From assembly GCF_022965805.1 (NCBI RefSeq), contig NC_133101.1, positions 20,741,054-20,805,053 of the forward strand: 64,000 nucleotides of DNA, given 5' to 3'. The stretch is from Primulina eburnea (lineage: Eukaryota > Streptophyta > Magnoliopsida > Lamiales > Gesneriaceae). This document shows, piece by piece, positions 20,951 to 31,636 of this stretch (its first letter is position 1; each line of letters opens with the position of its first letter). Under the pieces are notes generated by a model. The model had not been told where the DNA came from and ran no database searches. It saw only the letters and a program-made list of their open reading frames with translations. The position numbers were made by a program, and so were the translations under genes.

Positions 20951-22500
20951 AAATTTCATCATGATGAATATTAGAAATATCCAGTATTTTATTACCTATT
21001 CTGAGTATCTCATTTATGAAATCAAGTGTTTTAAAACTGAAATTAGGTACTTATCAAGTAAACTAAGTACTTTAAAAGTTTCATGCTTAGTTGGGAATTT
21101 GATATTTTTTTTTTACAAAATAGACATCACATGAGAATGATATGTCGTCCAAATACATCTTTCGAGGAAAGACCAATAATTGGTGAATTTACGTTGCATA
21201 TTCGAATATCCAGTATTTTAATACCCATTATGAGTATCTCATTTATTAAATTAAGTATTTTAAAATTGAAATTAGGTATCTCGCAAATAAAAGTAAGTAT
21301 TTGAAAAAATTCAATGCTTAGTTACGAATTTGTTTTTTTTTTTTTCAAAATAGATATCACATGAGAAGGATATGTCGTCCAAATGCATCTTTCGAGGAAA
21401 GACCAACACTTGGTGAACTTACGTTGCATATTCGAATATCCATTATTTTAATACCTATTATGAGTATCTCATTTATCAAATCAAGTATTTTAAAATTGAA
21501 ATTAGATATTTCGCAAGTAAAAGTAAGTATTTGAAAAAATTCAATGCTTAGTTACGAATTTGTTTTTTTTTTTACAATAAAAAAATACTTAAATGAAATG
21601 AACATGTCATCCAAATACATATTCAATGGAAATGCGAGCATTTGGTGAACTAACATTGCATATTCGAATATTCAGTATTTTAATATTCATTCTGAGTATT
21701 TCATTTACTAAATCAAGTATTTTAAAATTGAAATTAGGTATTTCGCAAGTAAAAATAAGTATTTCAAAAAGTTCAATGCTTAGTTGTGGATTTGTTTTTC
21801 TTTTAAAAATAAAAAAATATTTAAATGAAATGTACATGCCATCCAAATGCATCTTGGATGGAAATGAGAGCATTTGGTGAACTTACATTGCCTACTAGAA
21901 TATCTAGTATTTTATTAACTTTTATGAGTATCTCAATTACCAAATCAAGTATTTTAAAACTGAAATTAGATATTTCGCAAATAAAACTAAGTACTTGAAA
22001 AAGTTCAATGCGTAATTGCGAAATTGTTTTTTTAAAAATAAAAAATAATTAAATGAAATGAACATGTCATCCAAATGGATCTTGGATGGAAATACGAGCA
22101 CTTGGTGAACTTGAATTGCATATTCGAATATCCAGTATTTTAATACCTATTCGGAGTATCTCATTTACCAAATCAAGTATTTTAAAACTGAAATTAGGTA
22201 TTTCGCAAGTAAAACTAAGTACTTGAAAATGTTCAATGTTTAGTTGCGAATTTATGTTTTTAAAAATAAAAAAAATAATTAAATGAAATGAACATGTCAT
22301 CCAAATAGATCTTGGATGGAAATACAAGCACTTGGTGAACTTGCATTACATTTTCGAATATTCAGTATTTTAATACCAATTCTGAGTATGTCATTTACTA
22401 AATCAAGTATTTTAAAATTGAAATTTAGTATTTCCAAGTAAAACAAAGTATTTCAAAAAGTTCAATGCTTAGTTGTGATTATTTTTTAAATAAAAATATT
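20951..22500 (-). repeat. Right-arm tandem array, inverted ~230-bp units
   Basis: Seven inverted units end at the marker gttcaatgcttagttg near 21080, 21310, 21545, 21775, 22010, 22235 and 22465. The inner units carry ctttcgaggaaagacc where the outer ones have cttggatggaaa, so subtypes exist within the arm. Confidence 0.87.
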
Positions 22501-22759
22501 TTAATTCAATGTACATGTCATCCAAATATATTTGTGAATTATGAGTGGAAAGAGAAAGACTAACAAAAATAAGAATTTAAATAGTTTTTTATTAGTTAAA
22601 AGGGTAAAAAGGTAAAAATACTTGAAACAAGTAGTAAAAATTAAGTTGATCTTGTGTCAGGTACTAAAATACAAAAAAAAACTTGTGGATACTGATTCTT
22701 AAATAAATCATTGGCAGATGCATTTTTCTCAAAATTACCGTTAATTTAACGAAAAAAGG

Positions 22760-22768
22760 TATATAAAT
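22760..22768 (+). promoter_or_regulatory. Probable TATA box of HEMA
   Basis: TATATAAAT lies 192 bp upstream of the ATG and only 11 bp downstream of the foldback target-site duplication. No other TATA-like motif is closer to the gene (gcataaatt at 22901 is weaker). The transcription start is not known from sequence. Confidence 0.5.
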
Positions 22769-22959
22769 GGATTAAAACTGATAGGCAAGTAGGATTTGAA
22801 GGAATCGTTCAATTCAATTCCGACCAAATTTCCATAGTGGAAAGATTCCTCCAACGCGCCAACCAATTCCATTTCCACCTAATCCTCTGACCTCCCCCGC
22901 GCATAAATTCCACCCACCCGAACCTCTCGCCTGGAAATTCAAACCTCCATTATTCTACA

Positions 22960-25409
22960 ATGGCGGCGGCGAGGGGCTTCGCGACCTCTTCTTTTTCTAA
23001 TCACTGTGACGTTGATTCCGATTTTAGATTGAAGATGTATTTTTGCAGCAATGGCCTACGCATTCGGAATATGTCTGGCTTTTCCGTGGCTTGTTTTCCG
23101 CGGATGATTAATGATAATTTTAGGCTAAAACGTGTGGTTTCTGAAATGGGTTCCTTCAAAGTAGGGCCTAGATGTCAGGTTTCTCCGAGCAGAGTTACTG
23201 GATCCATTTCGGCGCTGGAGCTCCTGAAGACATCCGGAGCCGGTCGTAAGTTCCATTCTTTTTCCCATTTTTCAAGCTCTTCTTTTGTGTTTTGATATGT
23301 AATAACGAAACTCTGTACGTATGATGATAAATTCTGGGCGGCGACTCAGGGGATTCAATTGTGGATTTTGAGTTGAAGTTTGTTTTTTTGCCTTTTCCCA
23401 CTTGATCCGACCGCATGGTAGCCATGTTGATTTGGCTTGCTTCTATCATTTTTGCCATTTTCTTCTATATCTTCTCTTCTACTTTGTTGTAATCTTCTTG
23501 GTTTTGTTAAGAATGGTGAGTAGTTTTGTGCATCTGTGCTGATAAGAAGTCGAAAACGAAGATAATTGTCATTTAGTTCGGCTATTTTTTAGCGACTATC
23601 CATCCATCTTGGTTTTTAATGATACCTACTTTAATGGCTTAACATATTATATATGGAGTTGGAGAATAAGTAGGTTTATGATTATTTTCGTTATTTTATC
23701 ACTCGTCAATGCTTTGTTGAGTAGATGATAAAATTTTTATGGAAATGATCTTAGAAAATATATGATTTTTGTCTCAGGCTATACAAGGGAAAAGAGCAGT
23801 ATAGTGGTTGTGGGGTTTAATTACCTTACAGCGCCCATAGAGATACGTGAGAAGCTTTCTATTCCAGAAGCACAATGGCCTCAAGCGATTGGAGAACTTT
23901 GCTCATTAAATCATATAGAGGAAGCTGCTGTTCTTAGTACTTGTAACAGAATGGAAATTTACGTGGTGGCTCTTTCTCAACATCGTGGGGTAAAAGAAGT
24001 TACCGAATGGATTTCTAAGGTAATGATATTTCCCATTCTCATAATATGTTTAGTTTTTTTCACTCTGAATATTGAAGAGAAATAGGCGATAGCTTATGCT
24101 GTTGTATAACTTGCTTGAGGCTAGTTTGATGCTATACCCCGATCAAATAGTTTCCTCCTTTTTCCTCAAATGGTGTTTGTCCTATAAAACCTTCTAGACA
24201 AATATGAAATTTATGTCTCTATGTTGTATAAAAATATGAACAGCGTTCAATTTGGTCATCTTTCTCCAGATCAGCGCAGTGCCAGTTTCAGAACTCCATC
24301 AGCACAGATTTTTGCTTTACAATAAAGATGCTGCTCAACATCTGTTTGAAGTCGCTTCTGGGCTTGATTCCCTTGTTTTAGGAGAAGGCCAAATTCTTGC
24401 ACAGGTTAAACAAGTTGCTAAAACCGGACAAGGAGTCAGTGGGTTTGGCCGTAGAATTGGTGGACTTTTTAAGCAAGCTATCACTGTTGGAAAACGAGTT
24501 AGAACTGAGACCAATATTTCCAGAGGGTCGGTATCGGTTAGTTCAGCAGCAGTGGAGCTTGCAATGATCAAACTTCGGGAGATCTCGCATAGCACTGCCA
24601 GAATGTTGGTTGTTGGAGCTGGCAAGATGGGACAGCTTGTGATCAAGCACTTGGTAGCAAAGGGATGCAAGAAAATAGTCGTAGTCAATAGAACACAGGA
24701 CAGAGTTGATTCGATCTGTGAAGAATTGAAAGATGTTGAGATAGTATATAAGCCTCTCTCGGAAATGCTAACATCTGCTGCAGAAGCAGATGTGGTTTTC
24801 ACATGTACTGCTTCAGAAACTCTTCTCTTTTCAAAAGATCAAGTTCAGATGCTTCCCCCTGTGAACTCTATTGTTGGAGGGCAGAGGCTATTCGTCGACA
24901 TTTCTGTTCCTCGGAATGTGGGGTCATGTGTTGAGGATCTTGAAAATGTTCTGGTTTATAATGTTGATGATTTAAAGAAAGTAGTGGCATCCAACAAGGA
25001 GGACCGATTGCAGAAAGCAATGGAAGCTGAGGCAATCATCGCAGATGAAGTCAAACAATTCGAAGCATGGAAGGACTCACTTGAGACCGTTCCAGTCATC
25101 AAGAATCTTAGGGACTACGCAAACGATATCAGGGCTCCCGAGGTAGAAAAGTGCCTGTCAAAAATAGGCGGCAATCTCACAAAGAACCAAAAGAAAGCCA
25201 TTTATGATCTTAGCACAGGAATTGTGAACAAGCTCCTCCATGGTCCAATGCAAAACTTGCGCTGTGACGCAGCTGACAAACGGGGTTTGAATGAAGTCCT
25301 GGAAAACATGCGTGTCATTAACAGAATATTCGACCTTGGTACAGATATGTCAATACTGGAGCAGAAGATACGAGCTAAAGTCAGGCAGAGTAAGAAAGAA
25401 AATTCTTGA
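22960..25409 (+). CDS. HEMA: Glutamyl-tRNA reductase, chloroplastic
   Basis: The enzyme reduces glutamyl-tRNA(Glu) with NADPH to glutamate-1-semialdehyde, the committed step of plastid tetrapyrrole (chlorophyll, haem) synthesis. Exons are 22960-23245, 23778-24019 and 24270-25409: 555 aa, GT-AG introns, frame kept at both joins (AG|R|YTREKS and ISK|ISAV). Residues 1 to ~95 form a Ser/Arg-rich transit-peptide-like N-terminus. [18 protein letters not shown] opens the catalytic domain, STCNRME holds the catalytic Cys151, and [17 protein letters not shown] follows. VVGAGKMG (~290-297) is the NADPH fold, and a helical dimerisation domain ends the protein. Length and intron pattern fit plant HEMA genes; which paralogue (HEMA1 or 2) cannot be decided. 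The gene appears intact. The foldback element sits immediately upstream. Confidence 0.96.
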
Positions 25410-26815
25410 GCCTCATCTCTCGGCATCAGCAACTATTTGTTGTTTCTTTTTCTGCAGTTACGACTCCCTCCACTTGAGCTTGATATTAATCTCATAATTA
25501 TTGCATTTTTTCCAAGCCGCCCATAATTTGTATATAGATTAACACACCCAAGGGAGTTTAGAGGTGTCCCCGATTTTTGTGTCGATTATTGTTTCTAGTC
25601 GAGCCCGAGTAGTGTAGATTCAAAGACTGGCATTATTCTAGAGAGATTCATTACCCCTGGTTGGCGTCTAATTCATTCATTCAAATCTTTTTCTTTCCCT
25701 TAAGAGTATTGGTAGCATCCATGTATTAATTTGTTGTACGTGCTTTGCGACTTGATGGGCAGGCATTTGGGGTTCGTTAACTTCCTTTTTAGTTTGTAAT
25801 AAGATTAAGATGAATTTCAGTTTCACGTATTTCATCTATAAACTTGCTTGCCCAGCAAAGGTTTAACTGATTCATTGGGTTAAGACAAGGTTCTAAAAAT
25901 CTCAAGAAACTTTGAGATCAAGCATTATATATTTGAGTATGTTTATAAAAAATTAAACGTGAATATATGTGTTATATTTTTTTATGATTTTAACTATTTC
26001 CAGCAAATTAATTTTATATATGATAAATTTAAGGTTAATTGCATAAATTTTGATATTGAGGAAAGATAAAAAGATCTGAAGTTTTAAATTTTAATAATTT
26101 AAAAAATATTAAAATCAAAACTAGAAAAATGGATTCTTTTATATCAACTTCATCTAATACTATTCATGGGAAAGGATTTGAAATTTTAATAAAAATTCTG
26201 AAATATTAATATCAAATAAAAACTAAAAAAAGATTGTGTTTTTTTTTTATCCCGAGTGTTTGATACTTCAACTATTGGTTCAACTTTTTATCTCGGCTTT
26301 TGAAATCTGCAAGAAGAACAATTCATAATCACTAATTTAGATGAAGTTGATTATATGTGACCATAGGACAGATCGATTTAATTCATATATGTATTGAAAA
26401 ATAATATTTTTGATATAAAAAATAATATTTTTTCATGAGTCGAGTAAAATATTCGTTTAACAAAATTAATTTTAAATGTAAAAGATTTCACGTCTTGTAT
26501 TAAGTTTTATTGAAAATTGAAAATATAAAATTGTATTTTTTATTCAAAAGGAAAAAAATTTCTGACTTTAGGTGGACTTTTGAAGTTTTAAAAAAATAAT
26601 GCAACTTCTATGCGATGATTTTTACGAACAATGGTAAAGCATGCCATTATCAAAAACGATTTTGGAGAAGTACTAATAGCTATTCACGGCAGTTTTCATG
26701 GAATATCTAATCCATAGATAGCCGAAGCTTTCTGAATTAGGGAAGATTCAAGTTGAATAAAGGAATTGAAACTCACAAACTTAATCCTTGAATCAGATGC
26801 ATCCGTGATTCTTGA
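25410..26815. other. HEMA 3' UTR and AT-rich intergenic DNA
   Basis: The 3' UTR probably extends to about 25.8 kb; AATAAG at 25799 could act as a weak poly(A) signal. The rest is AT-rich with no gene seen. Confidence 0.5.
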
Positions 26816-26997
26816 ATGAGTGGGTCTTATGTGAGACCGTCTAACGGATCTTAGTCTGTGAGACGGGTCAACCCTACCCATATTCATTATAGAAAGTAAT
26901 ACTTTTAGCATAAAAAATAATATTTTTTCATGGATGACCCAAATAAGAGATTCATCTCACAAATATGACTCGTGAGACCGTCTCATACAAGTTTTTG
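26816..26997 (-). mobile_element. MITE, copy 1 (gagacggtctcac family)
   Basis: This ~180-bp element is nearly identical in inverted orientation to 41492-41684. The ends carry inverted gtgagac(g/c)gtctca motifs, and the core ttttttcatggatgaccca and gacgggtcaaccctaccc is shared. No coding capacity. Exact ends and target-site duplication were not resolved. Confidence 0.75.
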
Positions 26998-27713
26998 CCT
27001 TCTTTGAATCTATTAAATCTGCAACACAAGACTCATCCATCGCAAGATTAATCGGGGAAGATTGCAAACTCCTCCCATTAAAACTTCAATCACTATTTTT
27101 TTGTTTTTGTTAAACGATCCGCGAATAATATTGTTCGTACAATAACTAAGAAACGGTTTATCTGTCAGATTGTTTTTGTGCCACCTTGTCTTATTTGTAA
27201 TTGTATAGTTTGAATATATTTATTGTGTTTTATTAAAAAAAACCTACATGTCATCAACAAATTTAGCAATATTTAAAAATTGAAGATAAATCAGCATATA
27301 TAACATAATAATTTTTTCAATATATTCAAATCTCGGATCGATAAAAAATATATGATTTTATAATTTGATTCCATCATCCACTTTAAAATCCCAATATTTG
27401 TTCTCTTAAAGAAAACAAAAGAAATATTGAAGCAAAGATCATTTGAAAAACGTAAATATAATTTTACAATGTAAATGTTATTTGTACCCAACGTTTTATA
27501 ATGATCTCTTTGTTTACGATGAAAATCAAAATGTTGTCTGTAATTTACAAGTGTTGGGCTGATTCAAGGGTTTGGGTCATGTTTTTGGAGCTGCATATCA
27601 GCATTGTTAAGAGGTTTTGGTCTTGTTACATCATGTTGGGCCGGGTATTGTTTCGGTTTTTGAATATATTTTGGGTCGAGTTGTGGGTCGAGTGTAACGA
27701 TTTTGGGTCGTGA
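26998..27713. other. AT-rich intergenic DNA
   Basis: No gene supported. The last ~200 bp become T/G-rich with degenerate versions of the minisatellite motif (atcatgttgggcc, gggtcgagttgtggg). Confidence 0.5.
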
Positions 27714-27906
27714 GTCGTCATGTTGGGTCGATTGACATCATGTTAGGTCAGGTTTCATCATGTTGGGTCGTGTTTCATCATGTTGGGTCGTATTTTGTCA
27801 TGTTGGGTCGAGTGACATCATGTTTGGTTGAGTTTCGTCATTTTGGGTCGTGTTGCATCATGTTAGGTCGCATCTCATCGTGTTCGGTCGGGTTTCATCA
27901 TGTTGT
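27714..27906 (+). repeat. 21-bp minisatellite
   Basis: About nine or ten imperfect copies of catcatgttgggtcgtgttt. One or two further degenerate copies follow the nested MITE (28111-28155: tcacatctcataatgtttgg, tcgagttccatcactgtggg). Confidence 0.88.
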
Positions 27907-27914
27907 GTCACATC

Positions 27915-28110
27915 CAGGGGCGGAGGGACATTAGCTTGTACCGGGCTTTAGCCCAGGTGGCCCAATTTTTTTTGAAAAAAATTATAGGTAAATTTTGTAT
28001 AATTTTAGAATAATATGATAGTAGCTCGGGTATATCAATTTAAAATATTTAAAAATTTTAGAGATTAAAATTATAGCCCGGGCAGAGCCATATTTCTGGC
28101 TCCGCCCTAG
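27915..28110. mobile_element. hAT-type MITE
   Basis: This 196-bp element has terminal inverted repeats CAGGGGCGGA / TCCGCCCTAG and a perfect 8-bp duplication GTCACATC at 27907-27914 and 28111-28118. The 8-bp duplication and CAGGG-type ends fit the hAT superfamily. The interior is AT-rich and non-coding. It is inserted in the minisatellite. Confidence 0.9.
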
Positions 28111-28239
28111 GTCACATCTCATAATGTTTGGTCGAGTTCCATCACTGTGGGTCAGTTTTTTATTGAAATAAATATTTTGAATCAATAATTTTCTATACAC
28201 TGGATTGATTGTAACATGTAACATATGTTTTATAATTTT

Positions 28240-28692
28240 ATAGGATATGCCAATAGTCATTGTCTTTGAATACGACGTTGAATGAGAAAGTAATGAAGAT
28301 AATATATTTAAATGACGTCAATGGTCTACCGGTAAGTGGTCAGCCATTCCTGTGGATTCCGAAATTTGTTCGATGGAATATTTACGATGTTAGATATACA
28401 GAGGTACGGATCTAGGTGGCACAAAACAATTGAGATTGAGTTATTACCGGATGTGAAGCATTGCAATATTCGCCCTATGTATATTGTAAATGATAATGAT
28501 TTGAAAGCATACTTATGTCTTGGTTGTGCAAGAGACAGACATGTGCTTTATGTCGAAGTTGAACGGAATATTGTTGCTACTTTGGATGTTGTTGAGATGG
28601 ATATAAATTTTGATACTGTTGGAATTGATTGCATTGTGTCTGTTGATATAAATGTGAAAGATTTGAATGATGGACATATGGATAATGAATAC
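28240..28692 (+). pseudogene. MuDR-type transposase pseudogene, 5' part
   Basis: After a likely splice acceptor (tttataag|gatatgcca) the N-terminal part of a MuDR-like protein can be read in two phases (MPIVIVFEYDVE then RYGSRWHKTIEIELLPDVKHCN..., VLYVEVERN). It has several frameshifts and stops. It is cut at 28692 by the Copia element and continues at 37220. Confidence 0.6.
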
Positions 28693-29467
28693 TGAAAGTT
28701 GAGTTTCCACAGTGTGAACGTGACGAGGGTGAATGTTGTGTGTATCAGAATGTAGGTGTTGTTCGTAGGTGTTGTAACACCCACGACAACATGCAGCGGA
28801 AATTATACTTTTAACACACTAACATGTAACTGGAACAATAGTAATACGAGAGACGAGGCAGTTAATTATGCACAAGTATTCGGTGCCTTAGGGCAAAATA
28901 ATTCACTAGAAAAACTTGTAAGTTTACAAAAACCAATAATAGTGAAAGAATAAAACAACTCCCTTAACAAGGTGAGTAACAAATTGCATCCTAAACCTCT
29001 AACAAACCGTATAATCAAAACAATATGAGATGCATCAACTGAGAAGTGAAAGATCTTCAAAACTCAACACTCTAATCAAAACAGTGATTAGGTGTTGTCT
29101 TCAGATGTTGTCAGCACTTCACAGCAACAAGCTTTCAACGACACGAGATTTGCTATTCTCGGAAACCGTCTCTGCGTATCAATTCGTCTCTGACTTCCAA
29201 AAATCACCAGCCCCGAGTTCAATATCGTCTCCTCTTATTTATACCCACTTCATCCTTTTTCCTATTAAACATGGAAAACCAATTTCATTAGGAAAAAAAC
29301 TCTATTGAAAATAAGCATAATATATCTTATAGATAATATCTTGAGTCTTTTGAATCCACACGAAATCATACTCCAGAAAGACAAAAATACTACGGATATT
29401 ATCAAAAGGAAAGTAATTGATAAGGAAAATATATCAAGGAATAAATCAAGGAATAAAATTCCTTTCA
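28693..29467 (-). repeat. 3' LTR of Copia element
   Basis: 775 bp. It is nearly identical to the 5' LTR except for loss of half of the palindrome near 28880 and about six substitutions. Confidence 0.92.
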
Positions 29468-29722
29468 ATCTCCCCTTTTTTTGCCTTTCTGGACAAAACC
29501 AGTAAAAATGGTAACTCCCCCTGGATTAGTCAACCAGTTGTTGACTCCCCCTGAAAAACAAACCCAGTAAAATTTGCAAGTTAGATGTTGTAGGTTAGAT
29601 GTTGCAACACTCAGATTATAACATCGATTAGTTCAATATCAAGGGGAAACTAAGAACATAACAGAAGCAGTTAAGGCACACCAATGTCAGAATTTTATGA
29701 ATTACAGCCACAAAAACATCAG

Positions 29723-31636
29723 TCAGTTTCCTTCACTCCTGTTTGCGTCTTCATCAGCCATTTTTGTCCCACTGGTCCCAGCAGTGTCTACTCCCCTTTT
29801 TTGTCCAGAATGGAGACTTGCCGCTAGCAAAAGCTCATAATCGGCCACTTGATTTTCATAATGCTCGATGGTCGCCCTAGCATTATCAATCTGTTGTCGA
29901 CCATAGGCGATTTGAGCACGAATGTAGGAGAGGGACAGTGTAACATAGCCAGCAGGAGGTGTCGGGGGCAGACTAGAAATGTCGGGCAGAGGGTCAGATG
30001 TTGTTTCACCAGTGTGGCCAACATCTGCAGCAACACTCGAACCCATCCAAGGCAGATCGACTTTTCTGTTGCCTTTGAAGTACGCTGGGCAAATCTTCAG
30101 GGAATCGCCAACAGGGCAGAGCTCTTCATCAATATCCGGAATGAACCCTTGAGATTCCAGGATGCCATAGATGAGCGAAGGGTAAGGGAGCTTGGTTTTC
30201 TTGAAATCCCCTTGAGCGTATTGCACTGTATTCTGAAAAACCAGCTTCCCAAAGTTAAAAGCACGCCCGGTTCCAATAGCAAATAGCATGATGGCCTGTG
30301 AGCGAGTCACGGTGGTAGTGTTGCTTGATGGAGTCCAGTTCCAAATAGCAGTTTTATGTAGAACAGAAAAGAAGGAGGTGAGATTTGCAGCACTCAATTT
30401 CTTGGGATGATCAGGGAAAATATTGACCACACCTCCAGTAAGCACAGTGGTGACAGCATGAATATCTAAGTCCTCTTCAGCTTCTTCAATATCTGGGGTG
30501 TCATAGAAGGCATTGATCACAGTCGGCGAGAAATTGTAAATACGATCCCGAATGAACACTCTGCCGTATTTCACCGAGTCCTTATCTGCCACACTCCTCA
30601 AAAGATTGCAATAAAACTCCAGTACCACTCTGCGACAGTAGGGCATGACTGCAGTGACAGTTGAGAGCAGCCTTCGGCTCTTCAAAAATACAATCAGATT
30701 ATGCTTTCCATACGCATCAAAGTCAATGTTTTTCTCTTCAATCAACTCTCGATGAATAAATATGGGCCACAATGCCAAGGCCTCTTCTGAGTAAAACTTC
30801 GGAGAGAAGGACTTACTGAGATCATAATCAGCAGAGTCAATGTTGTGGGAGGTGTTGTCAACATCCTCCTCAACATCGGGTGCAGCAGCAGCAACATCAG
30901 CATTCTCAGAGGATTCGCTGGCTTCAGAGTCAGTCTCTTCCGATGCATCATTACCTTGTTCCTCTGACTCAAAATCAGACACAGACGAAGAGGAGGAGTT
31001 GTCAGAAGCGCCAGGCCGGTTTTGTTCAAACTCCTTCATCATTTCTGAATCAGGCTCTTCCTCCTGAGCCATTTGTCTCTTGGCCGCTTTATCTTCTTTA
31101 AGCTGAGCAAGAAACTCGGCCAGTGATTGCTCATCGTCTTCAGGCTTATCAGGAACCCTTTCTTCAGAAGCAACTTGATTGTCCGTGACTGGGTGTTGCT
31201 TGTGGGCACCAGTAGAAGAACCACTTTCCTTTGCAGTAACAGTTGGTTTGGGGCGAGCCACCAACTCAAAATCCTCATCGTTGGAGTCGTCTCCAGATGA
31301 GAAATCCGGATCCAGAATAAATGGGACGGTGGATGCCCTTGGTTTCTTTGTAGGAACAAAGTCAGGGACAAACCCTGCTTGTCTCTTTGACGTGCGACGC
31401 ATAGGGACAGGGGGGAAAACTCTCTTCACAGCCTCAAAATCTGGTGGATTTTCAATGTCGATTGCATTCCCGGGTTCACCAGGGGCAATAGTTTCCAGTG
31501 GCACTGGTTCTTCTGGTACACTGACCATTGCCATCCCTCCCACATTGGTTTCGACTGCGGGTGTTGAGTCAGGTGATTTTTCCCCCAAACTTGCAGCCAT
31601 TTCATTTCTGATGTCGTGACGATCGAACCCAGCCAT
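29723..31636 (-). CDS. 3' extra ORF of Copia element
   Basis: The 637-aa frame is downstream of pol on the same strand, where SIRE elements place their env-like ORF. The ATG at 31636 directly follows a strong acceptor (ttctttattcgacag|atg), so expression from a spliced subgenomic RNA is likely. The N-terminal ~280 residues are acidic, Ser/Glu/Pro-rich and probably disordered. Residues ~290-530 (YDLSKSFSPKFYSEEALALWP..., VLEFYCNLL, IPDIDEELCP) resemble the 'putative plant transposon protein' domain of many plant gypsy/Copia elements. I see no signal peptide or membrane segment, which argues against a true envelope. The C-terminus has a short coiled-coil-like helix. The function is unknown. Confidence 0.8.
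   Translation of the reverse strand: MAGFDRHDIRNEMAASLGEKSPDSTPAVETNVGGMAMVSVPEEPVPLETIAPGEPGNAIDIENPPDFEAVKRVFPPVPMRRTSKRQAGFVPDFVPTKKPRASTVPFILDPDFSSGDDSNDEDFELVARPKPTVTAKESGSSTGAHKQHPVTDNQVASEERVPDKPEDDEQSLAEFLAQLKEDKAAKRQMAQEEEPDSEMMKEFEQNRPGASDNSSSSSVSDFESEEQGNDASEETDSEASESSENADVAAAAPDVEEDVDNTSHNIDSADYDLSKSFSPKFYSEEALALWPIFIHRELIEEKNIDFDAYGKHNLIVFLKSRRLLSTVTAVMPYCRRVVLEFYCNLLRSVADKDSVKYGRVFIRDRIYNFSPTVINAFYDTPDIEEAEEDLDIHAVTTVLTGGVVNIFPDHPKKLSAANLTSFFSVLHKTAIWNWTPSSNTTTVTRSQAIMLFAIGTGRAFNFGKLVFQNTVQYAQGDFKKTKLPYPSLIYGILESQGFIPDIDEELCPVGDSLKICPAYFKGNRKVDLPWMGSSVAADVGHTGETTSDPLPDISSLPPTPPAGYVTLSLSYIRAQIAYGRQQIDNARATIEHYENQVADYELLLAASLHSGQKRGVDTAGTSGTKMADEDANRSEGN

Larger units (their letters stand above)
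17972..22740. mobile_element. Foldback (MULE-like) element with tandem-repeat arms
   Basis: The 4769-bp element has long inverted arms. The outer ~60 bp of each end match (left ggcaattt..acatctgc..atgattta; right the complement), and the flanks carry a perfect 9-bp duplication TTAATTTAA at 17963-17971 and 22741-22749. Each arm is mainly ~230-bp tandem units marked by aactaagcattgaac in the left arm and its complement in the right. A 9-bp duplication with long modular inverted arms fits foldback elements of the Mutator type. No transposase is present, so it would need help in trans. Confidence 0.85.

Noticed and set aside
18359..22327. Several related ~60-110-aa frames (LSFTCEIPNFSFKILDLVNEIL-like)
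   Set aside because: They recur only because the foldback unit repeats; they have no start context, no conserved length and appear on opposite strands in the two arms.
29723..31636. True retroviral-type envelope protein
   Set aside because: No signal peptide, membrane segment or surface/transmembrane layout is visible; only the genomic position is env-like.
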